A DNA stretch of 64,000 nucleotides from ZC4RG20 sp963782445 (GTDB taxonomy: Bacteria > Pseudomonadota > Gammaproteobacteria > Steroidobacterales > Rariloculaceae): the NCBI GenBank assembly GCA_963782445.1, contig CAWAJM010000001.1, positions 3,162,001 to 3,226,000 of the forward strand. Reading direction: 5' to 3'. Of the stretch, positions 25,476 to 34,697 are shown in pieces. The stretch's first letter is position 1; each line of letters opens with the position of its first letter. The position numbers were made by a program, and so were the translations under genes. The notes under the pieces were generated by a model that was not told where the DNA came from, did not search any database, and worked only from the letters and a program-made list of their open reading frames with translations.

Positions 25476-26255
25476 ATGAATTGCGGGACCGTGACGGCCA
25501 GGCTCGCCTGGCTCGCCCTCGCGGCTCTGGCGACGGCCGCTTTCGCGGCCGTCGCCGGCGCACAATCCGAGCCATCCGGGCGGCTCAGCGTCCGGGCGGG
25601 CATCGAGCACGCGACCGGCGAATACGCGGGCAGCGCGACGCTCGACGATCTCTACCTGCCTTTATCCGTAATTTACGAGCGTCGGCGCCTCGCGCTGCGC
25701 GTCACGGTGCCCTATCTCCGCGTGCAGTTCGCCGACGTGGATCCGGCCGGTGACACGGCCATCGTCAGCGAGAGCGGACTCGGCGACGCCGTCGCCGCCC
25801 TGACGGCCTTTGACGTGTTTCGCTCAGCCGATCGCAGCGTCGCCCTCGACCTCACGGGCAAAATCAAGCTCGCCACCGGCGACGAGGCGCGCGGGCTCGG
25901 CACGGGAGAGACGGACTATTCGCTGCAGGCCGATCTCTACAAGTTCCTGGGCCGCGCGACGCTGCTCGGCACGGTGGGATACCGGCTCCGCGGCCAGCCG
26001 CCCGGCATTACGCTCGACAATAGTTGGCTCGCGGCAGCGGGCACCCTCTACCGGATCACGAGCCGGACGCGGGGCGGGCTGTTCTTCGACTACCGCCAAT
26101 CGGCCATTCCGGGCGCGCCGGCGATTAGCGAGCTCACCCTCTCGCTCTCGCGGGTTCTCGACGCGCATTGGCGGATGCAGGGCTATCTCGTGCACGGCTT
26201 CAGTGACACGAGCCTCGACTACGGTTTCGGCCTATCCCTGCGCCGCGACTTCTAG
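25476..26255 (+). CDS. Outer-membrane beta-barrel (phenol/metA-type transporter family)
   Basis: This 259-residue protein has a signal peptide ending near AGAQ and alternating beta-strands throughout (LALRVTVPYLRVQF, SVALDLTGKIKLATGD, ATLLGTVGYRLRG), with a terminal aromatic (LSLRRDF) as needed for BAM insertion. The pattern LKLPTGD-like GKIKLATGDE and GTGETDYS is characteristic of the outer-membrane transporter/MetA-pathway family. The transported compound is not known. It follows the repeat protein after 4 bases. Its stop codon overlaps that of the convergent carboxymuconolactone-decarboxylase-family gene. Confidence 0.82.
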   Translation: MNCGTVTARLAWLALAALATAAFAAVAGAQSEPSGRLSVRAGIEHATGEYAGSATLDDLYLPLSVIYERRRLALRVTVPYLRVQFADVDPAGDTAIVSESGLGDAVAALTAFDVFRSADRSVALDLTGKIKLATGDEARGLGTGETDYSLQADLYKFLGRATLLGTVGYRLRGQPPGITLDNSWLAAAGTLYRITSRTRGGLFFDYRQSAIPGAPAISELTLSLSRVLDAHWRMQGYLVHGFSDTSLDYGFGLSLRRDF

Positions 26256-26911
26256 CGGCTTTCGCCGGGGGGAGGGTTTCGATCCAGCGGCGGCAGCAAC
26301 GGCTGCCGCGGCGGCGGCACATGCTGATCGACGGCATTGAGCATGAAGCCCACCTTGAAGTACTCGCCCATGATCGCCATGAGCTCCACCGTGTGCTGGC
26401 GGCCGAATAGCGCCACCATCTTCTTCCACAGCTCGCTGCTCACGTGGTGCTGCCGATAAAGCGTACGTCCGAACGTGATCAGCGTTGCGTCCTTATCCGA
26501 CAGCCCCTTCACGTCCTTGTCGTACTTCACGACGTCGATGACGGATTGCTCGAGCCCCTGACGCAACGCATAGGGCTCGTGCATCGTCCACTCGAACTGC
26601 TGGTCGATCTCCCGCGCCATGATCAGCACGGCGAGCTGAAAGTAGCGCGGGCCGACCGGGCTCGTCTCGCCGGTCGGGATGCCGAGGTCACGCCCGCTCG
26701 GCGCGTAGATCGTCACGTGCGTCGGGCCGGGCACGGCCTTGAAGTTCGGCCTGGCCGCGAGCCGTCGGCGCCCTTCCGCATCCAAATCCTGCGGCGTCAC
26801 GGGCGGCAGCCGCGAGAGCGTCACGGGATCGATGTCGGAGGGCAGCGGCGACTGCGCCCACGCGAAAACCGGAAGCGCGGCAAGCATCAGGACCCACAAG
26901 CGGACGTGCAT
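26252..26911 (-). CDS. Exported carboxymuconolactone decarboxylase-family protein
   Basis: The product has 219 residues with a signal peptide (MHVRLWVLMLAALPVFAWAQ). The CMD/AhpD-like helical domain covers FQLAVLIMAREIDQQFEWTMHEP and ITFGRTLYRQHHVSSELW. The AhpD-type CxxC is absent, so a peroxidase role is unlikely and the decarboxylase-like branch is more probable. Several His residues (YRQHHVS, FGRQHTVE) could act in catalysis. GGGGGGAT precedes the start. The substrate is unknown. It lies 55 bases downstream of an exported SDR on the same strand, and the two may form a periplasmic oxidation pathway. Confidence 0.82.
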   Translation of the reverse strand: MHVRLWVLMLAALPVFAWAQSPLPSDIDPVTLSRLPPVTPQDLDAEGRRRLAARPNFKAVPGPTHVTIYAPSGRDLGIPTGETSPVGPRYFQLAVLIMAREIDQQFEWTMHEPYALRQGLEQSVIDVVKYDKDVKGLSDKDATLITFGRTLYRQHHVSSELWKKMVALFGRQHTVELMAIMGEYFKVGFMLNAVDQHVPPPRQPLLPPLDRNPPPGESR

Positions 26912-26966
26912 TGGATTATCCCCCCGATCGATCGAATACCACCGTTCGGCGCGTCGGCCCTGCGGC

Positions 26967-27884
26967 TCAGGCCGGCATGCCCGTCAGCTTCGCGCTGAGC
27001 GCCCAAAGCCGGCGACGCGCGTCCGCATCGTAAGCTTGAGCGTTTGCGCGCGCTTCCTTGAGCCCGTTGAAGTACAGCCCCGTCCGGCCCTCGAGCGCCT
27101 TCGAAACGGCCAACTGCATGACGGCATCGGCGCCTTCGGCAACCGTGGCCATGGGTTTACCGCCGATGCTGCGGACCATGTGGGTATCCATGAACGTCGC
27201 CGGGTGCAGGCTGTTGACGGTGACCCGCTGCGGGTCGAGACGCTCGGCCAGCGTCATCGTGAACATGATGAGCGCGAGCTTGCTCTGCGAGTACGCGCGC
27301 GTCGCGGAGAAGTGGTGCTTCAGCATCACGTCGTCGAAATCGATCGGCGCCTGCGCAATCGAGGCGACGTTGACGATGCGCGCGGGCGCGCTGCCCTCGA
27401 TGCGCGGGAGCAGCTTACGGGTCAGAAGATAATGGGACAGGTAGTTGACGGCGAAGGTGAGCTCGTAGCCGTCGGCGCTTTCGCGGCGCGCGGCCTTCGG
27501 GCGCCCGAGAATGCCCGCATTGTTGACGAGCAGGTCGAGCCGACCGTGGCTCGCGAGCACCTTGTCGGCAAGGGCCCGCACAGCGGCCAGGGACGCGAGA
27601 TCGGCCTCGTAGAACACGGCGCTGCCGGCGCCCTGCTTGCGAATGGCCTCGACGACGGCCTGCCCGCGCTCGGCATTGCGCCCGTGCACGATGACGGCCG
27701 CTCCGAGGGCGCCGAGCCGCTCGGCGACCGCGCGGCCGAGGCCGCTCGTGGAGCCCGTGACCAGCGCGGTTTTGCCCGCGAGCGAGGGAGCTTCGGCCGC
27801 CAGCGCCGGCGCACCGGACGGCCGCAACAGTGCAGTGATCGCGGCGCAGAGCCCGCCGATGAGCGTATCTCGTCTCGAAAGCAT
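26967..27884 (-). CDS. Tat-exported SDR family oxidoreductase
   Basis: This 305-residue short-chain dehydrogenase resembles retinol-dehydrogenase/WWOX-like members. The nucleotide motif is TGSTSGLG, followed by NNAGILG and a catalytic YSQSK preceded by NVASIAQ. Unusually it starts with MLSRRDTLIGGLCAAITALL, a twin-arginine-like signal, before the Rossmann fold. SDRs need NAD(P), which is scarce in the periplasm, but Tat exports folded proteins with bound cofactor. A strong GGGGGAGG site precedes the ATG. It lies upstream of the exported CMD-family protein. If the signal is functional, the enzyme works outside the cytoplasm. Confidence 0.85.
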   Translation of the reverse strand: MLSRRDTLIGGLCAAITALLRPSGAPALAAEAPSLAGKTALVTGSTSGLGRAVAERLGALGAAVIVHGRNAERGQAVVEAIRKQGAGSAVFYEADLASLAAVRALADKVLASHGRLDLLVNNAGILGRPKAARRESADGYELTFAVNYLSHYLLTRKLLPRIEGSAPARIVNVASIAQAPIDFDDVMLKHHFSATRAYSQSKLALIMFTMTLAERLDPQRVTVNSLHPATFMDTHMVRSIGGKPMATVAEGADAVMQLAVSKALEGRTGLYFNGLKEARANAQAYDADARRRLWALSAKLTGMPA

Positions 27885-28022
27885 CGTTCCTCCCCCGGCC
27901 GCATGGCCAGGCCGGCATCATAAACCGGCTCGCCCGGCCCGTCATTTCGAGCCGCGGGATCGTCGCATCGCGCCGGAGGCGAGATCAGCGTCGTCGGTCT
28001 CGGCGGCGGATCGTCCCGCCGC

Positions 28023-28562
28023 CTACTCCTTCCAGCCTTTCGGCGGCGCCGTGCCGCCCTTGATCTGGCGCGTCTTGTACCGCCACTGGCCGTTCACCTT
28101 GACGAACGTCGCATATTCGCGGCCTTGCGCCCTTACACGCGGTGTATCGCCCTGCTTGTCGATAAGAAACTCGGTGAATATGAGCTGGGCCTTCGCCGTA
28201 TCGCCGTGCACCATGATCAGCGGGTTCGTGATCGTCACGTTGAACGAATAGGCCTTTCGAATCGACGTGTCCTGCCCCGCACTCTTGTAGGCGCTCGCGA
28301 TCCCGTCCCTGCCCTTGTAGTGCTTATCGCCCAGGATCAGCTCGGCGTCATCGGCGTAGAATTTCTCGAAGCTTTCTGGACTCTCGTTGCCGAAGTTGTA
28401 GTAGTAGCGCGTAATCAGGTCGTGGATCTGCGCCCGGTCGACGAGGGCTTGCGCCGTGACCTGTTGCGCCCGCGCGGCCGGGCCGCACGCCGCCCCGAGG
28501 CAAAGAACGCCCGTCCAGGCACCGAGCCACGCCCCGCGAAGAAGATTACCCCCACCCTTCAT
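28023..28562 (-). CDS. Exported SnoaL/NTF2-like protein
   Basis: This 179-residue protein has a signal peptide ending near ARAQQ and a cone-shaped NTF2-like fold (DLITRYYYNFGNESPESFEKF, FYADDAELILGDKHYKGRDG, TNPLIMVHGDTAKAQLIF). Such domains bind or isomerise small ligands. Exported versions are common beside catabolic genes and mostly uncharacterised. The ATG at 28562 has a textbook GGGAGGTGG upstream, which fixes the start. A related exported SnoaL-like protein is encoded at 40447-40965. It is divergent from the outer-membrane protein gene at 28748, and a palindrome lies between them. Confidence 0.82.
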   Translation of the reverse strand: MKGGGNLLRGAWLGAWTGVLCLGAACGPAARAQQVTAQALVDRAQIHDLITRYYYNFGNESPESFEKFYADDAELILGDKHYKGRDGIASAYKSAGQDTSIRKAYSFNVTITNPLIMVHGDTAKAQLIFTEFLIDKQGDTPRVRAQGREYATFVKVNGQWRYKTRQIKGGTAPPKGWKE

Positions 28563-28683
28563 GACCACCTCCCGTAGTTCCGGTCCAGGCAGCCTATGGC
28601 AATCCCGAGTGCGGGGCAAGGCAGCGTCGGCGCCCCGGAACGGCACCGCATGCCTTCGCCGTCACCGGCGTTCGTCATTAGCC

Positions 28684-28697
28684 TGGACCTTGGTCCA
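28684..28697. promoter_or_regulatory. 14-bp palindrome in a divergent promoter region
   Basis: TGGACC-TT-GGTCCA lies between the divergent SnoaL-like (start 28562) and outer-membrane protein (start 28748) genes. It could be an operator. No regulator for it is identified. Confidence 0.3.
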
Positions 28698-28747
28698 ATC
28701 GCGCCGAACGTCGGGCGGGAGGCTCCAATCGAGGAAAGGAGGCACTC

Positions 28748-29446
28748 ATGGCGCGTTCCTTGCTGACTGCGACAGGGGTCGTTCTTGCGTTCGCGAGTGC
28801 GGCGCACGCTCAACGACCGGAGACCCGCGAGTTTGTCTCGTATGTGTGGACGAGCGGCATCGACGGCCGCGTCGGTATCGGCGACCGTGCCGCCGACGTC
28901 GCCAGCCCCTTTCACGATCTCATCGACTTCGTGGACGTCGGCGGCTCGGTGCACTACAGCTCGACATCGGATCGCTTCGGTTGGTTTCTCGATGGGACGT
29001 ATCTGCGCCTGTCGGACAATCTCGAGCCGGCACAAGGGGGCGGCAAGGCCGAAGTCGTCCGGCGCATCGGCGAGATTGCCGTCACCCGCGCGCTCGCTCC
29101 GAAGCTGACGGGCTATCTCGGCGTGCGTTCGCAGCAGCTCGACTCGGAGCTGCGGCTGGCCGACGGCCGGGTATTCAGCGACGATTCGACCTGGACGGAC
29201 GGCATCGTCGGCGCGCGCTGGACGCCGATCCAATCCGCCGCATGGACGGCCTGGCTGCGGGCCGACATCGGCGCCGGCGGCTCCGACTCGGTATGGCTTG
29301 GCGAGCTGGGCGGCGGCTATCGCTTCGGCTCGAGCTGGACCGCGTATGTCGCCTATAAGGTGCTGGATACCGACTACTCGGGCAACGGGCTGCTCTACGA
29401 CGTCAGGGAATCGGGGCTCGCTTTCGGTTTCGGCTTCACGTTCTGA
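28748..29446 (+). CDS. Outer-membrane beta-barrel protein
   Basis: This 232-residue protein has a signal peptide (MARSLLTATGVVLAFASAAH, cut near AHA-QR). About eight amphipathic strands follow, for example GRVGIGDRAADVASPF, WFLDGTYLRLSDNL, KLTGYLGVRSQQL and SWTAYVAYKVLD, ending in GFGFTF with a terminal Phe for BAM recognition. The start follows AGGAAAGGAGG. It resembles small OmpW/OmpA-barrel-type outer-membrane proteins without a periplasmic domain. The ligand or structural role is unknown. Confidence 0.78.
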   Translation: MARSLLTATGVVLAFASAAHAQRPETREFVSYVWTSGIDGRVGIGDRAADVASPFHDLIDFVDVGGSVHYSSTSDRFGWFLDGTYLRLSDNLEPAQGGGKAEVVRRIGEIAVTRALAPKLTGYLGVRSQQLDSELRLADGRVFSDDSTWTDGIVGARWTPIQSAAWTAWLRADIGAGGSDSVWLGELGGGYRFGSSWTAYVAYKVLDTDYSGNGLLYDVRESGLAFGFGFTF

Positions 29447-29475
29447 TCCGTTCGGGCCCGTTCCGAGCCCCTCCC

Positions 29476-30315
29476 TCAATGCCGCAGCGCGCCGGCAGAG
29501 TTCTTTTCCTCGACGTGCGACGGCTTGGCGAAGTCCGCCTGTAGCTCGATGAGAGGACCTTGATTGACGCTGAACAGCGTTTGCCTGGAACGATCCATAT
29601 CGACGATCAAGGTCAGCGTGGCCGAGAGCGTGAGCACCAGCAGCCCGCTGACGGCCCAAGTCCGGCTTCCCAAGATGCCCCCATGCGCACCCGCCAAGGT
29701 CATCGCCGTCAGCGCGAGGAAGCCGAGTGTGAGCCACACTCCGCCCGCAATGCGGTACCGCAGGGCGAACGACACACGTTCCTCGTGCAGGTCGATGACG
29801 TGATTCAACGCCTCGACGAACAGGCCCACGGGCACGGACCGCGGGGCGGCGAGCCCCATCTCGGTCGCATGTTGCCAAAGCTGGTCCTGCAGTGACTTCG
29901 ATTCGGTTATCGCGCGGCTGACTTCTGCCGCAGAGGTACTGCGCGCCGCCTCCACCCTAACCGCGACATAGCGCGCCAGCAATGACTGAACCTCCTCGGC
30001 GTGCGGAGCGGGCAGCAGACTCGCACGCAGCCATGCCGTCCCGATGGCATTGGCTTCGTCGATGACGGCATGCTTGCGGGCATCGAACCGCGCGGTGGCC
30101 ATGTTGAACGTGAAGGCCATGATCAACGCAAGCAATCCGAGCTCGCCTGCCACGATCGCGCCGACATGAGTGACGTTACCAGGCTCGTGACCGCTGCGTG
30201 CCTTGGCGAGACGATAGCCGACTTCGTAGAACACCAGCAGCAGCGCCACCAAGGCGGAGAACACGACGAGCAACGGCAAACGATCGAGGTTGGCATCGAT
30301 CTCGTCCACGCTCAC
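29476..30315 (-). CDS. Bestrophin-like DUF4239 membrane protein
   Basis: This 279-residue inner-membrane protein has helices at LLVVFSALVALLLVFYEVGY, VGAIVAGELGLLALIMAFTF, GVWLTLGFLALTAMTLAG and TWAVSGLLVLTLSATLTLIV. Between them is a long soluble helical region with DEANAIGTAWLRASLL, a hallmark of DUF4239. The GTG start at 30315 has GGAGGTT just upstream. The family is distantly related to bestrophin anion channels but has no proven activity. It follows the SulP transporter after 40 bases on the same strand and could be co-transcribed with it. Confidence 0.8.
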   Translation of the reverse strand: MSVDEIDANLDRLPLLVVFSALVALLLVFYEVGYRLAKARSGHEPGNVTHVGAIVAGELGLLALIMAFTFNMATARFDARKHAVIDEANAIGTAWLRASLLPAPHAEEVQSLLARYVAVRVEAARSTSAAEVSRAITESKSLQDQLWQHATEMGLAAPRSVPVGLFVEALNHVIDLHEERVSFALRYRIAGGVWLTLGFLALTAMTLAGAHGGILGSRTWAVSGLLVLTLSATLTLIVDMDRSRQTLFSVNQGPLIELQADFAKPSHVEEKNSAGALRH

Positions 30316-30355
30316 AACCTCCAGGCCGCCGCCGCCGACCGCCGCACGATGGCGC

Positions 30356-32065
30356 TCATTGCAGCGCGCTCGCGCTCGCCGCGCGCGTTCCGAAACGCTC
30401 TGAGTACGCTCGCACGGCCGTCCGGAGGTCGAGAAACATGCGTTCCCCGCCCACGGCCGCGCCGAGCGGCGCGCGCCGAACGGTACGCAGCGGCTGCGGA
30501 TTCAGCCTGACCATCCACAGCTCGATGCCGGCGCCGCGCAGCTTCTCCTGCGCGTCCTGCAGCTGCTTCAGCGCCGTGTACTCGAAGTCCGGGATGGCGC
30601 TGCATTCAAGTATCACGACCTTCGGCCTCCGCTCCAGCACCAACGCGCGCATCTTCTCGAGCGCGCGCGGGGCGCTGGCGAAATTCAGGCGCCCCTCGGT
30701 ACGCAGCATGAGCAGTCCCGGAACCGTTTCGTCGTCGGGGTGCTCGGCCCTGTCCCGATAGATCTCGGTGCCGGGCTTTCTCCCCACCTCGTACACGGGC
30801 GGGTGGTTGGCGGCGTACACGAGATTCACGACGGTCACCGCGATGGCGACCAGAATGCCGTCGAGCGTGCCGAGGATGACGACGCCGGCCAATGCGACGA
30901 ACGCCCAAATCAACTCGCGCGTCGCCACTTGCCCGATGGCCCGGAACTCCTTGACACTCACGAGCCCCGCCGCCGCCACGAGCACCAACGCGCCCAGGGT
31001 CGCTTCGGGCAGCAAGCCGATGAGCCGCGCGAGGAACAACAGCGTCACGATGACGGTGGCCGCGGTGACGATCTCGGCGGCCTGGCTCCTGGCGCCTGCG
31101 CCATCGTTGACGGCGGTCTGAGAGGTTCCCCCGCCCGCGGGCATGGCCTGGAAGAAGCCGCCGCCGAGGTTGGCCATGCCGAGCGCAAGGAGTTCCCGAT
31201 TGGCATCGATCTCCGGCTCGCCATGCTTTTGAAAAGCCCGCGCCGCGGCCACGGACTCGACGAACGCCATCAAAGCGATACCGATGGCGCTGGGCAGCAG
31301 CGCGCCGACCAGCGACCAGTCGGGCGCGGAGATCGCGGGCAAACCGGACGGGAGCCTACCCACCAAGCTCACGCCGTGGGCCGCGAGGTTCAGCGCTGCC
31401 GAAGCCCCGATCCCCGCGACGACCGCGACGAGCGGCGCCGACACGCGCGGCAGCAGCCGGGGCAGGCCGATGAGTATCGCCAGCATGGCGGCGCCGACGG
31501 CGAGCGTGGACGGATCGAAGCCGCCGAGCCCGGCTAAAAGGGCGGCCGCCGTCGCGAGGAACGGGCCGTGAGCCACTTCGATGCCGAGCACCTTGCCCAA
31601 CTGGCTCACGAAGATCACGATGCCCACGCCGGCTTTGAAGCCCGTGAGTACGGGTGCGGAAATGAGGTTGGCCGCGACCCCGAGCCGCAAGACGGCCGCG
31701 AGCACGAGCAACGCGCCGACCAGCACGGCCAGCGTGGCGGCGGACGTCATGAGCGCCACGCTGCCACCGGCGGGCGCGGCATCCGCAAGCGCGGCGGCCG
31801 TCAGGATCGCAATCGTCAACGTCGCACTCACGCTGAGCGGCCGCGACGTGCCGAGCAGCGCGTAGACGCCCATCGGCACCAGCGCCGTGTACAAGCCGAC
31901 CTGAAGGGGCAAACCGGCGAGCGCCGCGTAGGCCATGGCCTGGGGAATCACGACCGCGGCCGCGGTCAGGCCCGCGACCAGATCGGCGGGCCACCAGCTG
32001 CGGCGGTAACTCGAGAGCCAGCCCGCTATGGGCGGGCGCCGTCCGGTCATGCTGCGCACGGCCAT
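30356..32065 (-). CDS. SulP family anion (probably sulfate) transporter
   Basis: This 569-residue permease carries the SulP signature region YAALAGLPLQVGLYTALVPM and about 11-12 transmembrane helices. A C-terminal cytoplasmic STAS domain (LLMLRTEGRLNFASAPRAL, VVILECSAIPDFEYTALKQL) follows. SulP proteins import sulfate, bicarbonate or dicarboxylates. The arylsulfatase gene lies 51 bases upstream on the same strand (stop 32117). This makes uptake of sulfate freed from sulfate esters the best guess. Two in-frame ATGs (32065 and 32050) are both usable. The STAS loop has DFEYTAL instead of the common DxSG. Confidence 0.92.
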   Translation of the reverse strand: MAVRSMTGRRPPIAGWLSSYRRSWWPADLVAGLTAAAVVIPQAMAYAALAGLPLQVGLYTALVPMGVYALLGTSRPLSVSATLTIAILTAAALADAAPAGGSVALMTSAATLAVLVGALLVLAAVLRLGVAANLISAPVLTGFKAGVGIVIFVSQLGKVLGIEVAHGPFLATAAALLAGLGGFDPSTLAVGAAMLAILIGLPRLLPRVSAPLVAVVAGIGASAALNLAAHGVSLVGRLPSGLPAISAPDWSLVGALLPSAIGIALMAFVESVAAARAFQKHGEPEIDANRELLALGMANLGGGFFQAMPAGGGTSQTAVNDGAGARSQAAEIVTAATVIVTLLFLARLIGLLPEATLGALVLVAAAGLVSVKEFRAIGQVATRELIWAFVALAGVVILGTLDGILVAIAVTVVNLVYAANHPPVYEVGRKPGTEIYRDRAEHPDDETVPGLLMLRTEGRLNFASAPRALEKMRALVLERRPKVVILECSAIPDFEYTALKQLQDAQEKLRGAGIELWMVRLNPQPLRTVRRAPLGAAVGGERMFLDLRTAVRAYSERFGTRAASASALQ

Positions 32066-32116
32066 CGCTTGCGGCGCCCGCCATTCCGCTCCGATCTCGG
32101 GCGTGCCTGGCCTCGC

Positions 32117-34501
32117 CTACTGGCGGGCCAACGCGATACGCACGCGCTCCGCCGGGGCCACGTAGTGCTCCGCGGCTTCGCTGGCCTCGCCGATGTCGAT
32201 GGCCACGCCGCGGACGTCGCCGTTGAACGCGTTGGCGTGCGGCCCGTAGTCCGGCGAGACGGCCGCACCGTAGTCCACGCCCACGTCGCAGGTATCGTCC
32301 GCCGAGAACACCATGGGAGCCGTCCTTTCCACCTGACCCTGCCCGACTTTGCGGCCGTCGACGAACAGCGAGACCGTGCCGCCATGGCCCAAGCCCCCGT
32401 CCTCGTACGCAAACTCCATGCGTACCTGATGTCGGCCCGCCGGTAGGGCTTCGGTGCTTTCGGCGAAGTAATAGTCGATGCCGAGCAGGTTGTAGCAGTA
32501 TTTGAGCTTTCCCTGCTTGGCGTAGAGGGACCAACCGCCGATATTCGCGCCTTGCGCGATGATGACGCCTTCCGCCCCCGATTCAGGCACGTCGATCATC
32601 GCCGTGACGGAATGCGACTTGTTCTTGACATTGAGGACGCAGTTTTCCGACAGCCGGCCCATGCCTTTGAAGAGCACTTGTGAACTGCCTTTGACGAGCA
32701 CAGGACGCCCGGCCAGATCGGGGTTCATCCGCTTGTCGATCTGATCGTCTAGCGGCAATACGTTGTAGCGCGTCGCTTCGATGAGCCACAGGCGCTGCAG
32801 GGCGTGGAGCTTGTCGGGCATCTCCTTGGCGAGGTCGCGGGCCTGGCTCCAGTCCTCGTTCGTGTTGTAGAGCTCCCAAACATCGTCGTCGAAGGCCGGC
32901 AACTTCTCGCCGACCAGAATCCACGGCGTCTTGTGCTTGGTGACGGCGGTCCAGCCCTTGTGGTAGATGCCGCGGTTGCCGAACATCTCGAAGTATTGCG
33001 TTTCGTGCCGCTCCGGCGCTCGCGCGTCGGCGAACGCGTAGAGCATGCTGACGCCTTCGATCGGCATCTGCTGAACGCCGTTCACGGAGAGCGGCTGAGG
33101 CAGTCCTGCGGCTTCGAGAATAGTCGGCGCCACGTCGATGACGTGGTGGAACTGCGAGCGGATCTGGCCTTGCGCCTCGATGCCGTTCGGCCAGTGCACG
33201 ATCGTGCCGTTGCGCGTGCCGCCGAAATGCGAGGCGACTTGCTTGGTCCACTGGTACGGCGTATCCATGGCCCACGCCCAGCCCACGGCGTAGTGGTTGT
33301 AGGATTCCGGGCCGCCGAGCTTATCCAGGTGCTCGATGAGAAATTCCGGGGTCTCGAGTGCCGCGGCGCCATTGAAGTTGATCATCTCGTTGAAGGTGCC
33401 GTTCAGAGTGCCTTCCGCCGATGCACCGTTGTCGCCGATGATGAAATAGATGAGCGTGTCCCCGAGGAGGTGGAGCTGCTCGAGCGCGTCGACGAGGCGG
33501 CCCACATGATGGTCGGTGTACTCGAGGAAACCGGCGTAGACTTCCATCTGCCGTGCCAACACGGGCTTCAAGGCGGCCGGCATGTCGTCGTAGGCGGGGA
33601 TCTCCTTCGGCCGCGCCGTCAATTCGGCATTCTCGGGGATGATGCCCAGCGGCTTCTGGCGGGCGAAGGTCTCCCCGCGCACCTTGTCCCAGCCTTGATC
33701 GAATTTGCCCTTGTACTTGTCCGCCCACTCCTGCGGCACGTGATGCGGGGCATGCGTCGCGCCGGGCGCGAAGTACATGAAAAACGGCTTGTCCGGCCTC
33801 AGCGCCTTTTGTTGACTGACCCAGGCGATGGCCTTGTCGGTCATGTCGGCCATGAAGTGATAGCCCTCCTCGGGCGTCTTCTCGACTTCGATCGGCGTCG
33901 TGCCCTCGTAGAGCGACGGGTACCACTGATTGGCCTCGCCGCCGATGAAGCCGTAGAAGTATTCGAAGCCGCCGCCGCCCGTTGGCCAGGCATGAAACGG
34001 ACCCGCCGGGCTCGTCTCCCAGACCGGCACCTCGTGGCATTTGCCGAATTGCGCCGTGGCATAGCCGTTGAGCTTCAGCGTCTCCGGCAACGGCGCGGCG
34101 GTATTCGGCCGCACCGAGCAATAGCCGGGCAATCCCGAAGCGATCTCCGTGATTCCGCCCATGCCGACCGAGTGGTGATTGCGCCCGGTCAGCAGCGCCT
34201 GCCGCGTCGGGGAACACAACGCCGTGGTGTGGAAGCGGTTGAAGCGCAGGCCTCCAGCGCCCAAGCGCTCGGCGGTCGGCGTATGGACGGGCCCGCCGAA
34301 CGCGCTGCTGGCGCCGAAGCCGACGTCGTCGAGCAACACGACGAGCACGTTGGGAGCGCCTTCCGGAGGCCGCAGCTCGCGGATCGGTGTGACCGGCGTA
34401 TCCGGGTCCCGGGCGTCGTAGGTGACGAGACCCGTTCGGGGGCGGTCCGGAATCGGCAACACTTCGCGGCCGTTCGCGTCGGATCCCTTGGGTGCTGGCA
34501 T
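32117..34501 (-). CDS. Type I arylsulfatase
   Basis: This 794-residue formylglycine sulfatase carries the signature CSPTRQALLTGR, whose Cys (about 96) would be converted to formylglycine. Metal ligands lie in LVVLLDDVGFG and IIGDNGASAEG. The C-terminal part has a lectin-like beta-sandwich (GHGGTVSLFVDGRKVGQG). No signal peptide is present, so it is probably cytoplasmic, like other large sulfatases of this branch. The ATG at 34501 follows GAGGAGAGG, so the longer frame to 34774 is rejected. No sulfatase-activating enzyme is encoded in the window. With the SulP gene downstream it fits organosulfate scavenging. Confidence 0.94.
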   Translation of the reverse strand: MPAPKGSDANGREVLPIPDRPRTGLVTYDARDPDTPVTPIRELRPPEGAPNVLVVLLDDVGFGASSAFGGPVHTPTAERLGAGGLRFNRFHTTALCSPTRQALLTGRNHHSVGMGGITEIASGLPGYCSVRPNTAAPLPETLKLNGYATAQFGKCHEVPVWETSPAGPFHAWPTGGGGFEYFYGFIGGEANQWYPSLYEGTTPIEVEKTPEEGYHFMADMTDKAIAWVSQQKALRPDKPFFMYFAPGATHAPHHVPQEWADKYKGKFDQGWDKVRGETFARQKPLGIIPENAELTARPKEIPAYDDMPAALKPVLARQMEVYAGFLEYTDHHVGRLVDALEQLHLLGDTLIYFIIGDNGASAEGTLNGTFNEMINFNGAAALETPEFLIEHLDKLGGPESYNHYAVGWAWAMDTPYQWTKQVASHFGGTRNGTIVHWPNGIEAQGQIRSQFHHVIDVAPTILEAAGLPQPLSVNGVQQMPIEGVSMLYAFADARAPERHETQYFEMFGNRGIYHKGWTAVTKHKTPWILVGEKLPAFDDDVWELYNTNEDWSQARDLAKEMPDKLHALQRLWLIEATRYNVLPLDDQIDKRMNPDLAGRPVLVKGSSQVLFKGMGRLSENCVLNVKNKSHSVTAMIDVPESGAEGVIIAQGANIGGWSLYAKQGKLKYCYNLLGIDYYFAESTEALPAGRHQVRMEFAYEDGGLGHGGTVSLFVDGRKVGQGQVERTAPMVFSADDTCDVGVDYGAAVSPDYGPHANAFNGDVRGVAIDIGEASEAAEHYVAPAERVRIALARQ

Positions 34502-34639
34502 GCCCCTCTCCTCGCACAGTCGGTTCTGCTGTGACCAAAGGCTAGTGGCTGGCAACTCCGGAAGCGATACGACCAAAGGGCATGAGCGCGGGCGGCTTCG
34601 CCGGCGGTAGTCTCGATCGGTATAATGTCGGCTACTCGG

Positions 34640-34669
34640 TTGACAGTCGGTTCGGTTTGTCCGCACGAT
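34640..34669 (+). promoter_or_regulatory. Candidate promoter upstream of the saccharopine-dehydrogenase-like gene
   Basis: A perfect -35 TTGACA (34640-34645) is followed after 18 bases by the weak -10 CACGAT (34664-34669), giving a start near 34676 and a 22-base leader to the ATG at 34698. A separate TATAAT occurs at 34621-34626 without a good -35. Confidence 0.35.
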
Positions 34670-34697
34670 CCGGGCCTTGATCTCAGGATGGTGGACG

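Noticed and set aside
34621..34626. Perfect TATAAT as a promoter for the saccharopine-dehydrogenase-like gene
   Set aside because: No acceptable -35 lies 16-18 bases upstream. The TTGACA at 34640 is downstream of it and pairs better with CACGAT.
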